Shown here piece by piece: positions 9,085 through 17,140 of a stretch of 64,000 bases of DNA. How positions within the stretch are numbered: position 1 is the stretch's first letter; each line of letters starts with the position of its first letter. The notes under the pieces are model-generated. The model was not told the origin of the DNA, ran no database searches, and saw nothing but the letters and a program-made list of their open reading frames with translations. This stretch comes from Corynebacterium tuberculostearicum (GTDB lineage Bacteria > Actinomycetota > Actinomycetes > Mycobacteriales > Mycobacteriaceae). A program made the translations under genes and the position numbers. The stretch spans positions 1,240,001 to 1,304,000 of the forward strand of contig NZ_JACBZL010000001.1 of the NCBI RefSeq assembly GCF_013408445.1, in the 5' to 3' direction.

Positions 9085-11127
9085 CTAGCGCCCGCGGAAG
9101 CTCGATTCATCGCCGTGGCCCATATCCTGGAGCATCGCGTTATAGCGTTCCAATTCGGCATCATCGTCCGCATCCGCCTGCATATCGTGGCGGCGAGCCG
9201 TAGCGCGATCATCGCTGAGCCAATCCAGGAAGAGCTTGCCAAAGACGATAACCAGTGGGAACTGACCAAAGCCCCACGCGATGCCGCCGCCCACACGTTG
9301 GTCTTGGAGCAGATCCTGATCCCAGGGCAGCTCCAAATACTGGTAGAAGTCTGCCCCCAACACGCTTTGCAGCTGCATCAGGTACACACCGGCAAAGAGG
9401 TGGAAAGGCATGGAAAGGAACAGCACGGCCAACCGGAACGGGGTGGAGTGCCGCTTGGGCAGCGGATCCGGCCCGATGATTTCCCAGAAATAGAAGCAGC
9501 CGGAGATGATGAACGTGAAGTTCATAATGAGGTGACCTGCATGTTCCGAGATAGCGAATTGATACAGACTCGGGAACAAGTACAGCACATAGAGGAAAAA
9601 TAGGTACTGCACGAGGTTGACAAACGGATTGGTAATAAACGCGACGATCTTGGACTGAGTGGCCGCCAGAGCATAGTCGTGCAGGCTGGGCTTCCCCTTC
9701 GGTCCTGCCTCAAAGGCCTCCATGAGCAGGGTCAGTGGCGCTCCCAAGACGAGCAGGAGCGGGACCGCCATCGACAAAATCATGTGCACCAACATGTGCA
9801 TGGAGTACATCGCCGGCATGTACAGGCCTAGGCCGGTAGACATCACAAGGGTCAGGCCCAGCGCACCGCACATAAACCATGCGGTACGCCCCTTACTCCA
9901 GGTTAGGCCGCGCTTGTGTACGCGGTAGACGCAGTAGCCATAGGCCGCAGCCAACAGCAGGCCAATGGTGCCAAACATGATGTCGAAGCGGAACATGGTC
10001 CACACGTTGAGCACCGTGGGCTTTTCAAACAGCTCATAGCCCATCAGAATCTGCATCGAGTTGAGGTTGGGATCGCGCGGCGCCGGGGGCACAGTGCGGC
10101 CCAGCGTGATGGCTACGCCAATCGTGCCGGCCATGACCGCTACTTCCACGATGGCGATGCGAATGAAAAGGCGCGGGTTCTTGCCCAGCTGCGGGATGGT
10201 GAGCTCGCGGTGAGCGAGGCCGAAGATGCCCAGCAAAATCGTCAGCACGAATTTGGTAATCAGAATGATTCCGTACGCGGAATCCACCAGATCGGAGATA
10301 TTCATGCGGATGAGGGTGTTAATCAAGCCCGAAACAGCGAGCACCACAATGGCCATAAAGGCGATGCCGGAGTAGCGCTTCACCGCAAAGGCGAGATTGG
10401 GGCCAAGGCGCCGACCATGGGCGATTAGCGCCATAAGCCCGCCTACCCAAAGCATGACGAAGACCAAGTGCCACAGGAGCGAATTGGTGCCGTAATCATG
10501 GTCGCCGCCCGCCGCGGAATGGCCTTCCATGCCAATGGGTACGACCTGCATTATGGACAAGAAAAGCAGGACCGGCTGCATGGACCAGCCACGGCCCACC
10601 AGCCCGAGAATGCCCACTACCAGGGCAATGACCACGGAGATTGCCCACACAATGGTGGTGGAAATTTCCGTCAGAGCCATTTTCATGATGGAAGGCTCGA
10701 ATACCTGAGAAAAGGGCGCGCCGGTGAGGTCGGACATAATGAGCGGGATTTCCACGAGCCCCACGGCCGCCATGCCAAAAGAGGCCCAGGTGCCGGTGCG
10801 GGCGGCGATGTGGCCATCGACGGACAAGGGGGCATCGATAAGCGCGGCATTGTCCCCGCGCGGAGCGATGAGGAACGACGAGGCCAAGAATGAGCCCACG
10901 GACAAAGCCATGAGAATCCACGCCACGCCTCGAAAGAGCGGCAAGCCAAAGGTGGTTATGCGGCCGGGGTCCGGAATGCCTAGCGCCGCCAGGGAATCAG
11001 CCAGGAGGAACAGGGAAATAAAACCGGCGATCAGGCCGGCAATAAGCATCGCTGCGATATAAATCCCCCAGGAAGAGCGGGGCTTCTTACCCGCCGCGTT
11101 CACACTGTTAACCTTCTCATTTGCCAT
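9085..11127 (-). CDS. CopD / cytochrome c oxidase assembly (CtaG-type) fusion membrane protein
   Basis: A very hydrophobic protein of about 680 aa. The N-terminal half (to about residue 340) resembles CopD-type copper-transport membrane domains; the C-terminal half, including the segment GLGLYMPAMYSMHMLVHMILSMAVPLLL and later paired helices, resembles the caa3_CtaG family. About 14-16 membrane segments are visible. The pairing fits copper delivery to the terminal oxidase, whose subunit I gene (ctaD) is elsewhere in this window. Met/His-rich patches in the helices could bind copper. The C-terminal tail is charged and cytosolic. MANEKVN at 11127 is the likely start, with MRTM 9 bases upstream an alternative. 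Confidence 0.85.
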   Translation of the reverse strand: MANEKVNSVNAAGKKPRSSWGIYIAAMLIAGLIAGFISLFLLADSLAALGIPDPGRITTFGLPLFRGVAWILMALSVGSFLASSFLIAPRGDNAALIDAPLSVDGHIAARTGTWASFGMAAVGLVEIPLIMSDLTGAPFSQVFEPSIMKMALTEISTTIVWAISVVIALVVGILGLVGRGWSMQPVLLFLSIMQVVPIGMEGHSAAGGDHDYGTNSLLWHLVFVMLWVGGLMALIAHGRRLGPNLAFAVKRYSGIAFMAIVVLAVSGLINTLIRMNISDLVDSAYGIILITKFVLTILLGIFGLAHRELTIPQLGKNPRLFIRIAIVEVAVMAGTIGVAITLGRTVPPAPRDPNLNSMQILMGYELFEKPTVLNVWTMFRFDIMFGTIGLLLAAAYGYCVYRVHKRGLTWSKGRTAWFMCGALGLTLVMSTGLGLYMPAMYSMHMLVHMILSMAVPLLLVLGAPLTLLMEAFEAGPKGKPSLHDYALAATQSKIVAFITNPFVNLVQYLFFLYVLYLFPSLYQFAISEHAGHLIMNFTFIISGCFYFWEIIGPDPLPKRHSTPFRLAVLFLSMPFHLFAGVYLMQLQSVLGADFYQYLELPWDQDLLQDQRVGGGIAWGFGQFPLVIVFGKLFLDWLSDDRATARRHDMQADADDDAELERYNAMLQDMGHGDESSFRGR

Positions 11128-11202
11128 AGTGCGCATTGTATAGCGCGACCTAGTTTCTCACCTAACACACATTTTGTCTTTACATGTGTCATTATGGAGC
11201 TT

Positions 11203-12120
11203 ATGGACACCCGTCAACTTCTTTATTTTCGCGCCGTTGTAGACAATGGCTCCTTCACGCACGCTGCCGAATCCCTCGATATGACCCAGCCGTCTCTGAG
11301 CCTTTCCATCCGGAAGCTAGAAAAGGAGCTCAACGCCCAGCTGCTCTCGCGCGGTCGCTCCGGTGTCTCCACCACTGAGGCTGGCGATTATGTCTACGAA
11401 ACGGCCGTCAAGGTTGATGCGCTGCTGAGCGAAACCCAGCGCCATATCAGCGAAATCACCGGCGACAAGGCAAGCACCGTGTCGCTAGCCTCCGGCGCCA
11501 TCTTGAACTGGGAATTTACCCCTTCCGCCCTGGCCGAGCTCAAGCGGATTTACCCCACCGCCAATATCTCGCTGGACGACGCCGAACCGGCCACCGCTAT
11601 CAAGCACCTGCTGGATGGCCAGGTGGACCTAGCGCTCTTGCCGACGTCCGATCCGAAGGCCTTCATTCGCCGCTACTCCCCCGAGCTCACCGTCCACCAG
11701 GTGGCCACGTTCGATTATTCCGTCGCCCTTCCCCAGCGCCTCGCCGAGTTGGAATCCCCCGTCTCCCTCGCCGAGCTAAAGAAGGAAACTTGGCTTGTCC
11801 CACCGCGCAGCCGCGAACTTCCCGAACTGGCCGAGTTCTATCACGACCTCTGGAATAGCCGCCCGGGCCTCAAGCCGGAAAAGACCCAGGAGGTCGCCAG
11901 CCTCAATAGCGCGATTCCTATGGTCTCCAGTGGCCTCGGCGTCAGCATCGTGCCCAATTGCGCACCTGCTGTGCAGCCGCACGGCATTATCACTCGCCCC
12001 ATTGCTGATGACCTGCCGCGCTACTACGCCATCGTGGCCTACCGCACGGATCGCGAGCTGACCGCAGCTGCCCAAGACTTGGTAGACATCCTGCGCTCGC
12101 CGCAGCACACCCTGGCTTAG
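11203..12120 (+). CDS. LysR-family transcriptional regulator
   Basis: An N-terminal winged helix-turn-helix (about residues 1-60: MDTRQLLYFRAVVDNGSF, then AAESLDMTQPSLSLSIRKLE) is followed by a periplasmic-binding-type effector domain. At 305 aa it has the normal length. The ATG at 11203 is chosen because a CATTAT -10-like hexamer (11190-11195) ends seven bases before it, so the mRNA may be leaderless; GGAG also lies close upstream. The ATG at 11194 overlaps the promoter. Divergent from the CopD-CtaG gene across about 75 bp, which may be its target. Effector unknown. Confidence 0.9.
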   Translation: MDTRQLLYFRAVVDNGSFTHAAESLDMTQPSLSLSIRKLEKELNAQLLSRGRSGVSTTEAGDYVYETAVKVDALLSETQRHISEITGDKASTVSLASGAILNWEFTPSALAELKRIYPTANISLDDAEPATAIKHLLDGQVDLALLPTSDPKAFIRRYSPELTVHQVATFDYSVALPQRLAELESPVSLAELKKETWLVPPRSRELPELAEFYHDLWNSRPGLKPEKTQEVASLNSAIPMVSSGLGVSIVPNCAPAVQPHGIITRPIADDLPRYYAIVAYRTDRELTAAAQDLVDILRSPQHTLA

Positions 12121-12159
12121 GTTTCCTCGCCCTAGTGGGCTACTATGAGTGCGTTGTAA

Positions 12160-12233
12160 GCCCCCATAGCTCAGTGGATTAGAGCAGTGGGTTTCTACCC
12201 CATGTGTCGCGGGTTCGAATCCTGCTGGGGGCA
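12160..12233 (+). tRNA. tRNA-Arg (anticodon TCT)
   Basis: Cloverleaf read by eye: 7-bp acceptor GCCCCCA/TGGGGGC, D arm, anticodon stem GTGGG/CCCAT with loop TTTCTAC giving TCT, T arm GCGGG-TTCGAAT-CCTGC, discriminator A at 12233. The following bases encode CC but no full CCA. Confidence 0.95.
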
Positions 12234-12240
12234 CCGCGCG

Positions 12241-12283
12241 AAAGCCTTGAGGCGCCGAGTTTCTCGCCGCTTCAAGGCTTTTT
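12241..12283 (+). terminator. rho-independent terminator after tRNA-Arg
   Basis: AAGCCTTGA...TCAAGGCTT stem with an inner GGCG/CGCC pairing, followed by TTTTTG. It ends the tRNA transcript just before the SDR gene. Confidence 0.75.
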
Positions 12284-12329
12284 GTTTACGCTAGGACTCA
12301 CCATGCCCCCACTCCGGAAAGGCTTAACC

Positions 12330-13130
12330 ATGTCACTTCCCGCCCCTTCCCGAACGTCCTACGCCCTCGTTACGGGCGCCAGCCAAGGCATTGGCAAGGC
12401 CATGGCGCAGGATTTCGCCGCACTGGGATATAACGTCATCCTTGTGGCCCGCCGCCGCGAGGTCCTGGAGTCCATCGCCGCCGAGCTCGAGCAGCGCCAT
12501 AATATCGAGGCCATTGCTCTACCGGCGGACCTAGCGGTAGCTGACGACGTCGCCCGCGTGGCCGAGACCATCGCCACCCGCGAGGTGTCGATCCTGGTCA
12601 ATTCCGCCGGCATCGCCAGCTTCGGCCCCTTCATGGACCAAGACTGGTCGTACGAGACGACGCAGTTCGAGCTCAACGGAACTGCCGTCCACCACCTCAC
12701 GCGAGCCGCCTTGGAGCAAATGCTGCCTCGCCGCAGCGGCGCTATCTGTAATGTCGGCTCTGCCGCGGGCAATATCCCCATCCCTAATAACGCCACCTAC
12801 GTTTTCACCAAGGCGGGCGTCAATGCGTTTACGGAGGCCCTACACTACGAGCTGAAGGGCTCCGGCGTCTCGTGCACCCTGCTCGCCCCCGGCCCCGTGC
12901 GCGAGGCCACCATCGCAGAGGAAGACCAGTCGATCGTGGACAAGGTGGTACCGGACTTTTTGTGGACCACCTACGAGTCGTGCTCCCAAGAAACCATCGA
13001 GGCCATGCGCCGCAATCAGCGCCGCGTGGTGCCCGGCCCGCTATCTAAGGCGATGAATACCCTCAGCCAGGTGCTGCCCACCCCGGTGATTGCACCGCTG
13101 GTAGGCAGCTTCTACGCCAAGATGGGCTAG
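12330..13130 (+). CDS. short-chain dehydrogenase/reductase
   Basis: A classical SDR of 266 aa. The nucleotide-binding motif TGASQGIG is at 15-22, RRR at 41-43 suggests NADP(H), NSAG is at 91-94, and the catalytic S144, Y157 and K161 (YVFTK) are all present. The substrate cannot be told; the nearest families act on acyl or steroid-like carbonyls. I start at the ATG at 12330 (MSLPAP); 12303 is an alternative, and the still longer frame runs into tRNA-Arg. Its stop overlaps the convergent symporter stop by 4 bp. Confidence 0.87.
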   Translation: MSLPAPSRTSYALVTGASQGIGKAMAQDFAALGYNVILVARRREVLESIAAELEQRHNIEAIALPADLAVADDVARVAETIATREVSILVNSAGIASFGPFMDQDWSYETTQFELNGTAVHHLTRAALEQMLPRRSGAICNVGSAAGNIPIPNNATYVFTKAGVNAFTEALHYELKGSGVSCTLLAPGPVREATIAEEDQSIVDKVVPDFLWTTYESCSQETIEAMRRNQRRVVPGPLSKAMNTLSQVLPTPVIAPLVGSFYAKMG

Positions 13131-14674
13131 GCCCCGGCGCCTTCTAAGTCCTTGTCTTTGTTTTTGAGCACGCTGCCCTCGCCGCGTGCTCGTTTGCGCT
13201 CCACCCAGAAGTCCGCATTCTTAATGCCCAAAGCTTCTGGGTCGAACTGCGGATCCTTGCCGGCCTTCTTTTGCTTTTCGTAGTCCTTGAGTGCCTTGAG
13301 GGCAGGGACCTGCAGGAAGAGGATGGCGATGATATTGAGCCATGCGGTCGTGCCGACGCCGATATCGCCCAGCGCCCACGCCGCACCCGGAGTGGTGGTG
13401 GCGCCAACCACGACAGAAACAATAATCAGTGCGCGCAGCACCCAAATCAGGCCACGGCGAGCCGTGCGGGAGCGGACCCAGCGGTTGAAGTAGGTCAGGT
13501 TAACTTCGGACATGTAGTAGTACGCCAGGACCGTGGTAAAGGCGAAGAAGGCAATGGAGACGGCAATGAAGGTTGGGCCCCAGCCGGCGAAGACGCTATC
13601 GAGACCGGACTGCACGTAGCCAGGGCCGACCTCGACGCCATCAGGAAGCGAGCCGTTGTAGACCACTTCGCCGTCCTCGGAGCTGCCGCGGAAGACGGCG
13701 TACATATCCGTAGAAATAATCATGAACGCGGTAGCCGAGCAGACGAAAAGCGTATCGACGTACACCGCGAAGGACTGCACAAAGCCCTGCTTAGCGGGGT
13801 GGGAAACCTCGGCGGCTGCAGCGGACTGCGGGCCGGTACCTTGGCCAGCCTCATTGGAGTAGATGCCGCGCTTAACACCCCACATGATGGCCGCGCCCAG
13901 CATGCCGGAGAATCCGGCTTCCATATTGAATGCGGACCTGAAGATGAGCCCGAAGACCTCCGGAATCTGCGAGAAGTTCATGCACATGACCACCACGGAA
14001 ATCACGAGATAAATGACCGCCATGAATGGCACGACAATGGTGGCGAAGGTCGCAATGCGCTTCACGCCGCCAATAATGATGATGGCCAGAATGCCCGCCA
14101 AGACGACGGCTGCCCAGGTGGAGTTGATGCCCCAGGCGGTATCGGCCGCGGCGGCCACCGCATTGGCCTGGATTGCCGGCAGGAAGTAGCTGGTAGCCAA
14201 GATCATGGCGACGGCAAACACGATGCCGTAGACCACCATGAAAGGCGCCGCCTTAGTGTGCTTGTAGGCCTTTTCGATGTAATAGGCGGGCCCGCCGCGG
14301 TACTCACCGGTGTCCTGGTCCTTCTCCTTGTAAATCTGCGCCAACGTACTTTCGATGAACGAGGTGGACGAGCCCAACAGCGCCACTGCCCACATCCAGA
14401 ACACGGCGCCAGGCCCACCGAAGGCGATGGCTGTGGCCACGCCGGCGATATTGCCCACGCCCACGCGGCCGGAGAGCGAAACCATCAAGGATTGGAAGGA
14501 AGAAACGCCATCTGCGGACTTTTCTCCGTTAACGATCTGCTTGAGCATGTCCGGGATGCAGCGCACCTGCAGGCCGCGTGTCACCACGGTGAAATAAATA
14601 CCCGCGCCGAGGCATAAAAACACCAAGACGGGGGACCAAATTACGGTATTGAGGGCATCGAGGAAGTTTGCCAT
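13127..14674 (-). CDS. alanine/glycine:sodium symporter (AGCS family)
   Basis: An integral membrane amino-acid symporter of 515 aa with about ten hydrophobic segments. Family motifs are visible: SSFQSLMVSLSGRVGVGNIAGVATAIAFGGPGAVFWMW near residues 55-100, and GVKRGIYSNEAGQGTGP, the AGCS signature. The C-terminal tail is Lys/Glu/Asp-rich and cytosolic. The start at 14674 has AGGAG at the right distance; the frame extends 90 bases further but without a better site. A GlxR/CRP-like operator lies about 80 bp upstream. A second AGCS member is at 63222. Confidence 0.92.
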   Translation of the reverse strand: MANFLDALNTVIWSPVLVFLCLGAGIYFTVVTRGLQVRCIPDMLKQIVNGEKSADGVSSFQSLMVSLSGRVGVGNIAGVATAIAFGGPGAVFWMWAVALLGSSTSFIESTLAQIYKEKDQDTGEYRGGPAYYIEKAYKHTKAAPFMVVYGIVFAVAMILATSYFLPAIQANAVAAAADTAWGINSTWAAVVLAGILAIIIIGGVKRIATFATIVVPFMAVIYLVISVVVMCMNFSQIPEVFGLIFRSAFNMEAGFSGMLGAAIMWGVKRGIYSNEAGQGTGPQSAAAAEVSHPAKQGFVQSFAVYVDTLFVCSATAFMIISTDMYAVFRGSSEDGEVVYNGSLPDGVEVGPGYVQSGLDSVFAGWGPTFIAVSIAFFAFTTVLAYYYMSEVNLTYFNRWVRSRTARRGLIWVLRALIIVSVVVGATTTPGAAWALGDIGVGTTAWLNIIAILFLQVPALKALKDYEKQKKAGKDPQFDPEALGIKNADFWVERKRARGEGSVLKNKDKDLEGAGA

Positions 14675-14749
14675 CTGGTCTCTCCTAAGTCTGTCGCACC
14701 TCCCGAATGAAGAGCGATTAACCAGAGTATGCCCTAACTCACATCGATG

Positions 14750-14765
14750 AGTGAGGTAAATCACC
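14750..14765. promoter_or_regulatory. GlxR/CRP-like operator between the symporter and orn
   Basis: The core GTGA-GG-TA-AA-TCAC (14751-14764) matches every fixed base inside the GlxR consensus TGTGA-N2-TA-N2-TCACA; only the outermost bases differ. It lies 77 bp upstream of the symporter start, in the -35 to -60 area of a possible CATACT -10. An adjoining inverted repeat ACTCA-N6-TGAGT is at 14737-14752. Confidence 0.6.
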
Positions 14766-14880
14766 GATTAATTTTATGCAGTACAGCGCCACACGTACTG
14801 AAAGCTGGCGTTGTCCAGTAGTAATCGCCCCCCAGGGCAGCCCGGCTCGTACCCCATACAGGGGTAAAGGCACGCGGGCG

Positions 14881-14886
14881 TAGAAT
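14881..14886 (+). promoter_or_regulatory. -10 element of orn (leaderless transcript)
   Basis: TAGAAT placed so that transcription would begin at or one base before the orn ATG at 14894. Confidence 0.55.
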
Positions 14887-14893
14887 GGGCCGC

Positions 14894-15532
14894 ATGCCAC
14901 ATTCCGAGATAGCCGCAAAACACGATCGCCTCGTCTGGATCGATTTGGAGATGACGGGCCTGGACCCCGAACGCCACGTCATCGTTGAGGTCGCTGCCGT
15001 CATCACCGATGGCAACCTCAACATCCTGGGCGAAGGCATCGACCTCGTCGTCCACGCCACCGAGGATGAGCTGGCACAGATGGATTCCTTCGTCACCGAG
15101 ATGCACGCTAAGTCCGGCCTAGATAAGGAAATCCGCGAGTCCACCACCTCCATCGGGGAAGCCGAGGACGCCGTACTGACACTCATTAACGAGCACTGCG
15201 ATCCGGAGCACCCCGCTCCCCTGGCCGGCAATTCCATCGCCACGGATCGCACCTTCATCCGCACTTATATGCCGCGGCTCGATAGCGCCCTGCACTACCG
15301 CATGATCGACGTCTCCACCATCAAGGAGCTTGCCCGCCGGTGGCACCCGCGTGCTTATTTCAACCAGCCCGATAAGGGCATGGCCCACCGCGCACTGCAG
15401 GACATCATCGAATCCATCCGCGAGTTGGACTTCTACCGCCGCAGCGTCTTCCGCACCGACGAGGGCCCCACCTCCCCCGAGGCGGAGGAAATCAAGGCTG
15501 AAACCACCGCAGATTACCAGGCGTTTTTGTAA
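14894..15532 (+). CDS. orn: oligoribonuclease
   Basis: A DEDDh 3'-5' exonuclease (212 aa) that degrades 2-5 nt RNA fragments and, in many bacteria, the pGpG product of cyclic-di-GMP breakdown. The ExoI motif IDLEMTGLD gives D17 and E19; the ExoIII block [15 protein letters not shown] carries the catalytic His and Asp. I start at the ATG at 14894 because a TAGAAT -10 hexamer (14881-14886) ends seven bases upstream, which suggests a leaderless mRNA; the ATG at 14885 overlaps that hexamer. Confidence 0.95.
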   Translation: MPHSEIAAKHDRLVWIDLEMTGLDPERHVIVEVAAVITDGNLNILGEGIDLVVHATEDELAQMDSFVTEMHAKSGLDKEIRESTTSIGEAEDAVLTLINEHCDPEHPAPLAGNSIATDRTFIRTYMPRLDSALHYRMIDVSTIKELARRWHPRAYFNQPDKGMAHRALQDIIESIRELDFYRRSVFRTDEGPTSPEAEEIKAETTADYQAFL

Positions 15533-15581
15533 TTTAGGCGGCGTGAGTTAACCTATATCTCGTTGCTTTCACGCAGCGATG

Positions 15582-15657
15582 GTGGCTGTAGTTCAGCTGG
15601 TAGAGCACCAGGTTGTGATCCTGGGTGTCGCGGGTTCGAGTCCCGTCAGCCACCCCA
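15582..15657 (+). tRNA. tRNA-His (anticodon GTG)
   Basis: Acceptor GTGGCTG (15582-15588) pairs with CAGCCAC (15647-15653); the extra G-1 at 15581 faces C at 15654, the His hallmark. The anticodon loop TTGTGAT gives GTG. CCA is encoded at 15655-15657. The last 15 bases (15643-15657) are repeated exactly at 16112-16126 beyond an inserted element, and the tRNA's natural terminator now lies 470 bp downstream. Confidence 0.95.
15643..15657. repeat. left copy of 15-bp target-site duplication
   Basis: CCGTCAGCCACCCCA, the 3' end of tRNA-His, identical to 16112-16126. The two copies flank the IS481-type remnant exactly. Confidence 0.85.
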
Positions 15658-16111
15658 TGTCATGAGTCGCGACATGTTTGACAGATGAGTCGCGACATCG
15701 TTGACAAACCGGCATTCCAGTTGCTTTTTGTTCTGGGGTGCCGGTTTCTTCGATCAGGCGGGCAGTGCCAGGGCGCATTGTTCCAAGCAGCAGTACTAAG
15801 ACGCCGTAAAGAACACCTATGCGTGACGGGCGGAGCCATTTCCCCCTCGGGCTCTAGAAGGTGCCTTCAGCCCTGAATGGCCGCACTTTATTTCGACGCC
15901 ACTGGATTGCCACCTTCATGGCGTACGGCTTTGACGACAGCCATATTGCGGTTAGGACTGTTCATAGTGTCAAACATGTCCCGACTCACCAGTCAAGCAT
16001 CACCCGACACGGTAAGGTAGCCCTAAGCGTCAAATATGTCGCGGCTGATCTGTCAAGCATCACGACGGTTCCCTCAGGCACAGACTGTCAAATATGTCAT
16101 GAACTCAGACA
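15658..16111 (-). mobile_element. internally deleted IS481-type insertion sequence (454 bp) in tRNA-His
   Basis: The segment begins 5'-TGT and ends ACA-3', the termini known for the IS481 family. Its outer 27 bases form an imperfect inverted repeat: TGTC...GACATGTTTGACAG on the left against TGTC...GACATATTTGACAG on the reverse-complemented right. Inside both ends is a reiterated subterminal unit of the type TGTCAAACATGTCGCGACTCA (left: two units; right: near 15968, 16030 and 16084), likely transposase-binding sites. A 15-bp perfect duplication flanks it, within the 4-15 bp known for the family. No transposase remains; a 26-codon minus-strand stub at 15888-15965 (MNSPNRNMAVVKAVRHEGG) may be its N-terminus. 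A strong hairpin at about 15706-15753 could stop transcription. Confidence 0.75.
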
Positions 16112-16126
16112 CCGTCAGCCACCCCA
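16112..16126. repeat. right copy of 15-bp target-site duplication
   Basis: Exact copy of the tRNA-His 3' end (15643-15657), directly followed by the original tRNA terminator. Confidence 0.85.
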
Positions 16127-16129
16127 AGT

Positions 16130-16155
16130 GCCCGAGCCTTGCGCTCGGGCTTTTT
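16130..16155 (+). terminator. displaced tRNA-His terminator
   Basis: GCCCGAG-N7-CTCGGGC followed by TTTTT. It touches the stop codon of the convergent LLM oxidoreductase gene and may serve that side as well. Before the insertion it lay about 3 bases past the tRNA CCA. Confidence 0.85.
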
Positions 16156-17093
16156 CAGTTTTCCGCCTGCAGGCTCGCCAGCAGCTCCTCCGAGCGCGCC
16201 CGACCGGCCACATCTGGCATATCTCCGGTCACCACAAACTCGCTTACGCCCAGCCGCTTGCCGACGCCCCTTAGCTCCTCCCCCACTTCCTTCACCGTTC
16301 CCCACACGTCATGGGCCAGCGCTTCCTCAATGCGCCGGCGCTGCTGCCCCGTCAGCGCATCCATATCCAGCTCCCCTGCAGGCCGCAGGGCCGCGAACTC
16401 GCCGGTAGATTGCGCGAGTACCTTGGCATAGACCTCCGGTAACAACAGGTCACGGGCGGCCGCGGGCGTATCGGCAACGGCGATATTGAGCGAAGAGATG
16501 ATAGGCGGGGCGTCGGCAAGCGCATGCTCCCGATACACCCGCGCGGCCGCCTCCTGCGTGGCCACCGGACCACCCAAGATGACGCCGAGCCCCATCTTGG
16601 CCGCAACCATGGCCGATCGAAAGCCCGCCAACACGTAGATCGGCGTGCCCGCATACTCCGGCCGCACCGTCACCGCCTCCTCGCCGCGCAGGTAGCGCAA
16701 TAGCGTCGCCAGCTCCGCCTCAAAGCGCTGCTTCACCTCGGCCGGGTCGCCCTGGTGCAGTGCCCGCCGCACCGGGCCAGTAAAGCCGACAGAGGAACCA
16801 ATCCCAATATCGATGCGCCCGGGATACAGCGCCTCGAGGAGGTTTATCTGCTCGGCCACCAGAAACGGCGGGTGATTCAACAGCATGACGCCGGCCGTGC
16901 CCACCCGAATGCGCTGCGTGCGCGCCGCCACGTGGGCTGCCAACATCCCCGGCTGCCCCGCCGGAATGCCCGGCACGCCATGATGCTCGGCCACCAGAAA
17001 TCGCCGGAAACCAAGCCCCTCCACGTGCCGGGCGTGCTCAGCTACCTGGTCCAACGGCCCGGCCGCCCCGCGGTCTAAAACAGAAAAGCGCAT
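16155..17093 (-). CDS. LLM-class flavin-dependent oxidoreductase
   Basis: A bacterial-luciferase-like (beta/alpha)8 protein of 312 aa using FMN or F420. LVAEHHGVPGIP, the segment TQRIRVGTAGVMLLNHPPFLVAEQ and the barrel pattern match the group of MsnO8-like LLM oxidoreductases. The substrate is unknown. I choose MRFSVLDRG at 17093, which fits the first beta strand; an in-frame start at 17111 is possible. It is transcribed alone and its stop overlaps the tRNA-His terminator. Confidence 0.85.
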   Translation of the reverse strand: MRFSVLDRGAAGPLDQVAEHARHVEGLGFRRFLVAEHHGVPGIPAGQPGMLAAHVAARTQRIRVGTAGVMLLNHPPFLVAEQINLLEALYPGRIDIGIGSSVGFTGPVRRALHQGDPAEVKQRFEAELATLLRYLRGEEAVTVRPEYAGTPIYVLAGFRSAMVAAKMGLGVILGGPVATQEAAARVYREHALADAPPIISSLNIAVADTPAAARDLLLPEVYAKVLAQSTGEFAALRPAGELDMDALTGQQRRRIEEALAHDVWGTVKEVGEELRGVGKRLGVSEFVVTGDMPDVAGRARSEELLASLQAEN

Positions 17094-17140
17094 GGCCACC
17101 ACTGTAGCCATGCGCTCATCGCCTGCGCCGCTCTTGGGCG

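Noticed and set aside
15685..15876. Plus-strand frame inside the IS remnant
   Set aside because: Its start overlaps the subterminal repeats, and its sequence is not transposase-like. The transposase should be on the minus strand.
15581..16126. Integrase-type att site for a phage or island in tRNA-His
   Set aside because: The 15-bp repeat could suggest attL/attR, but there is no integrase, and the inverted repeats with TGT/ACA ends at the exact edges fit a transposon duplication better.
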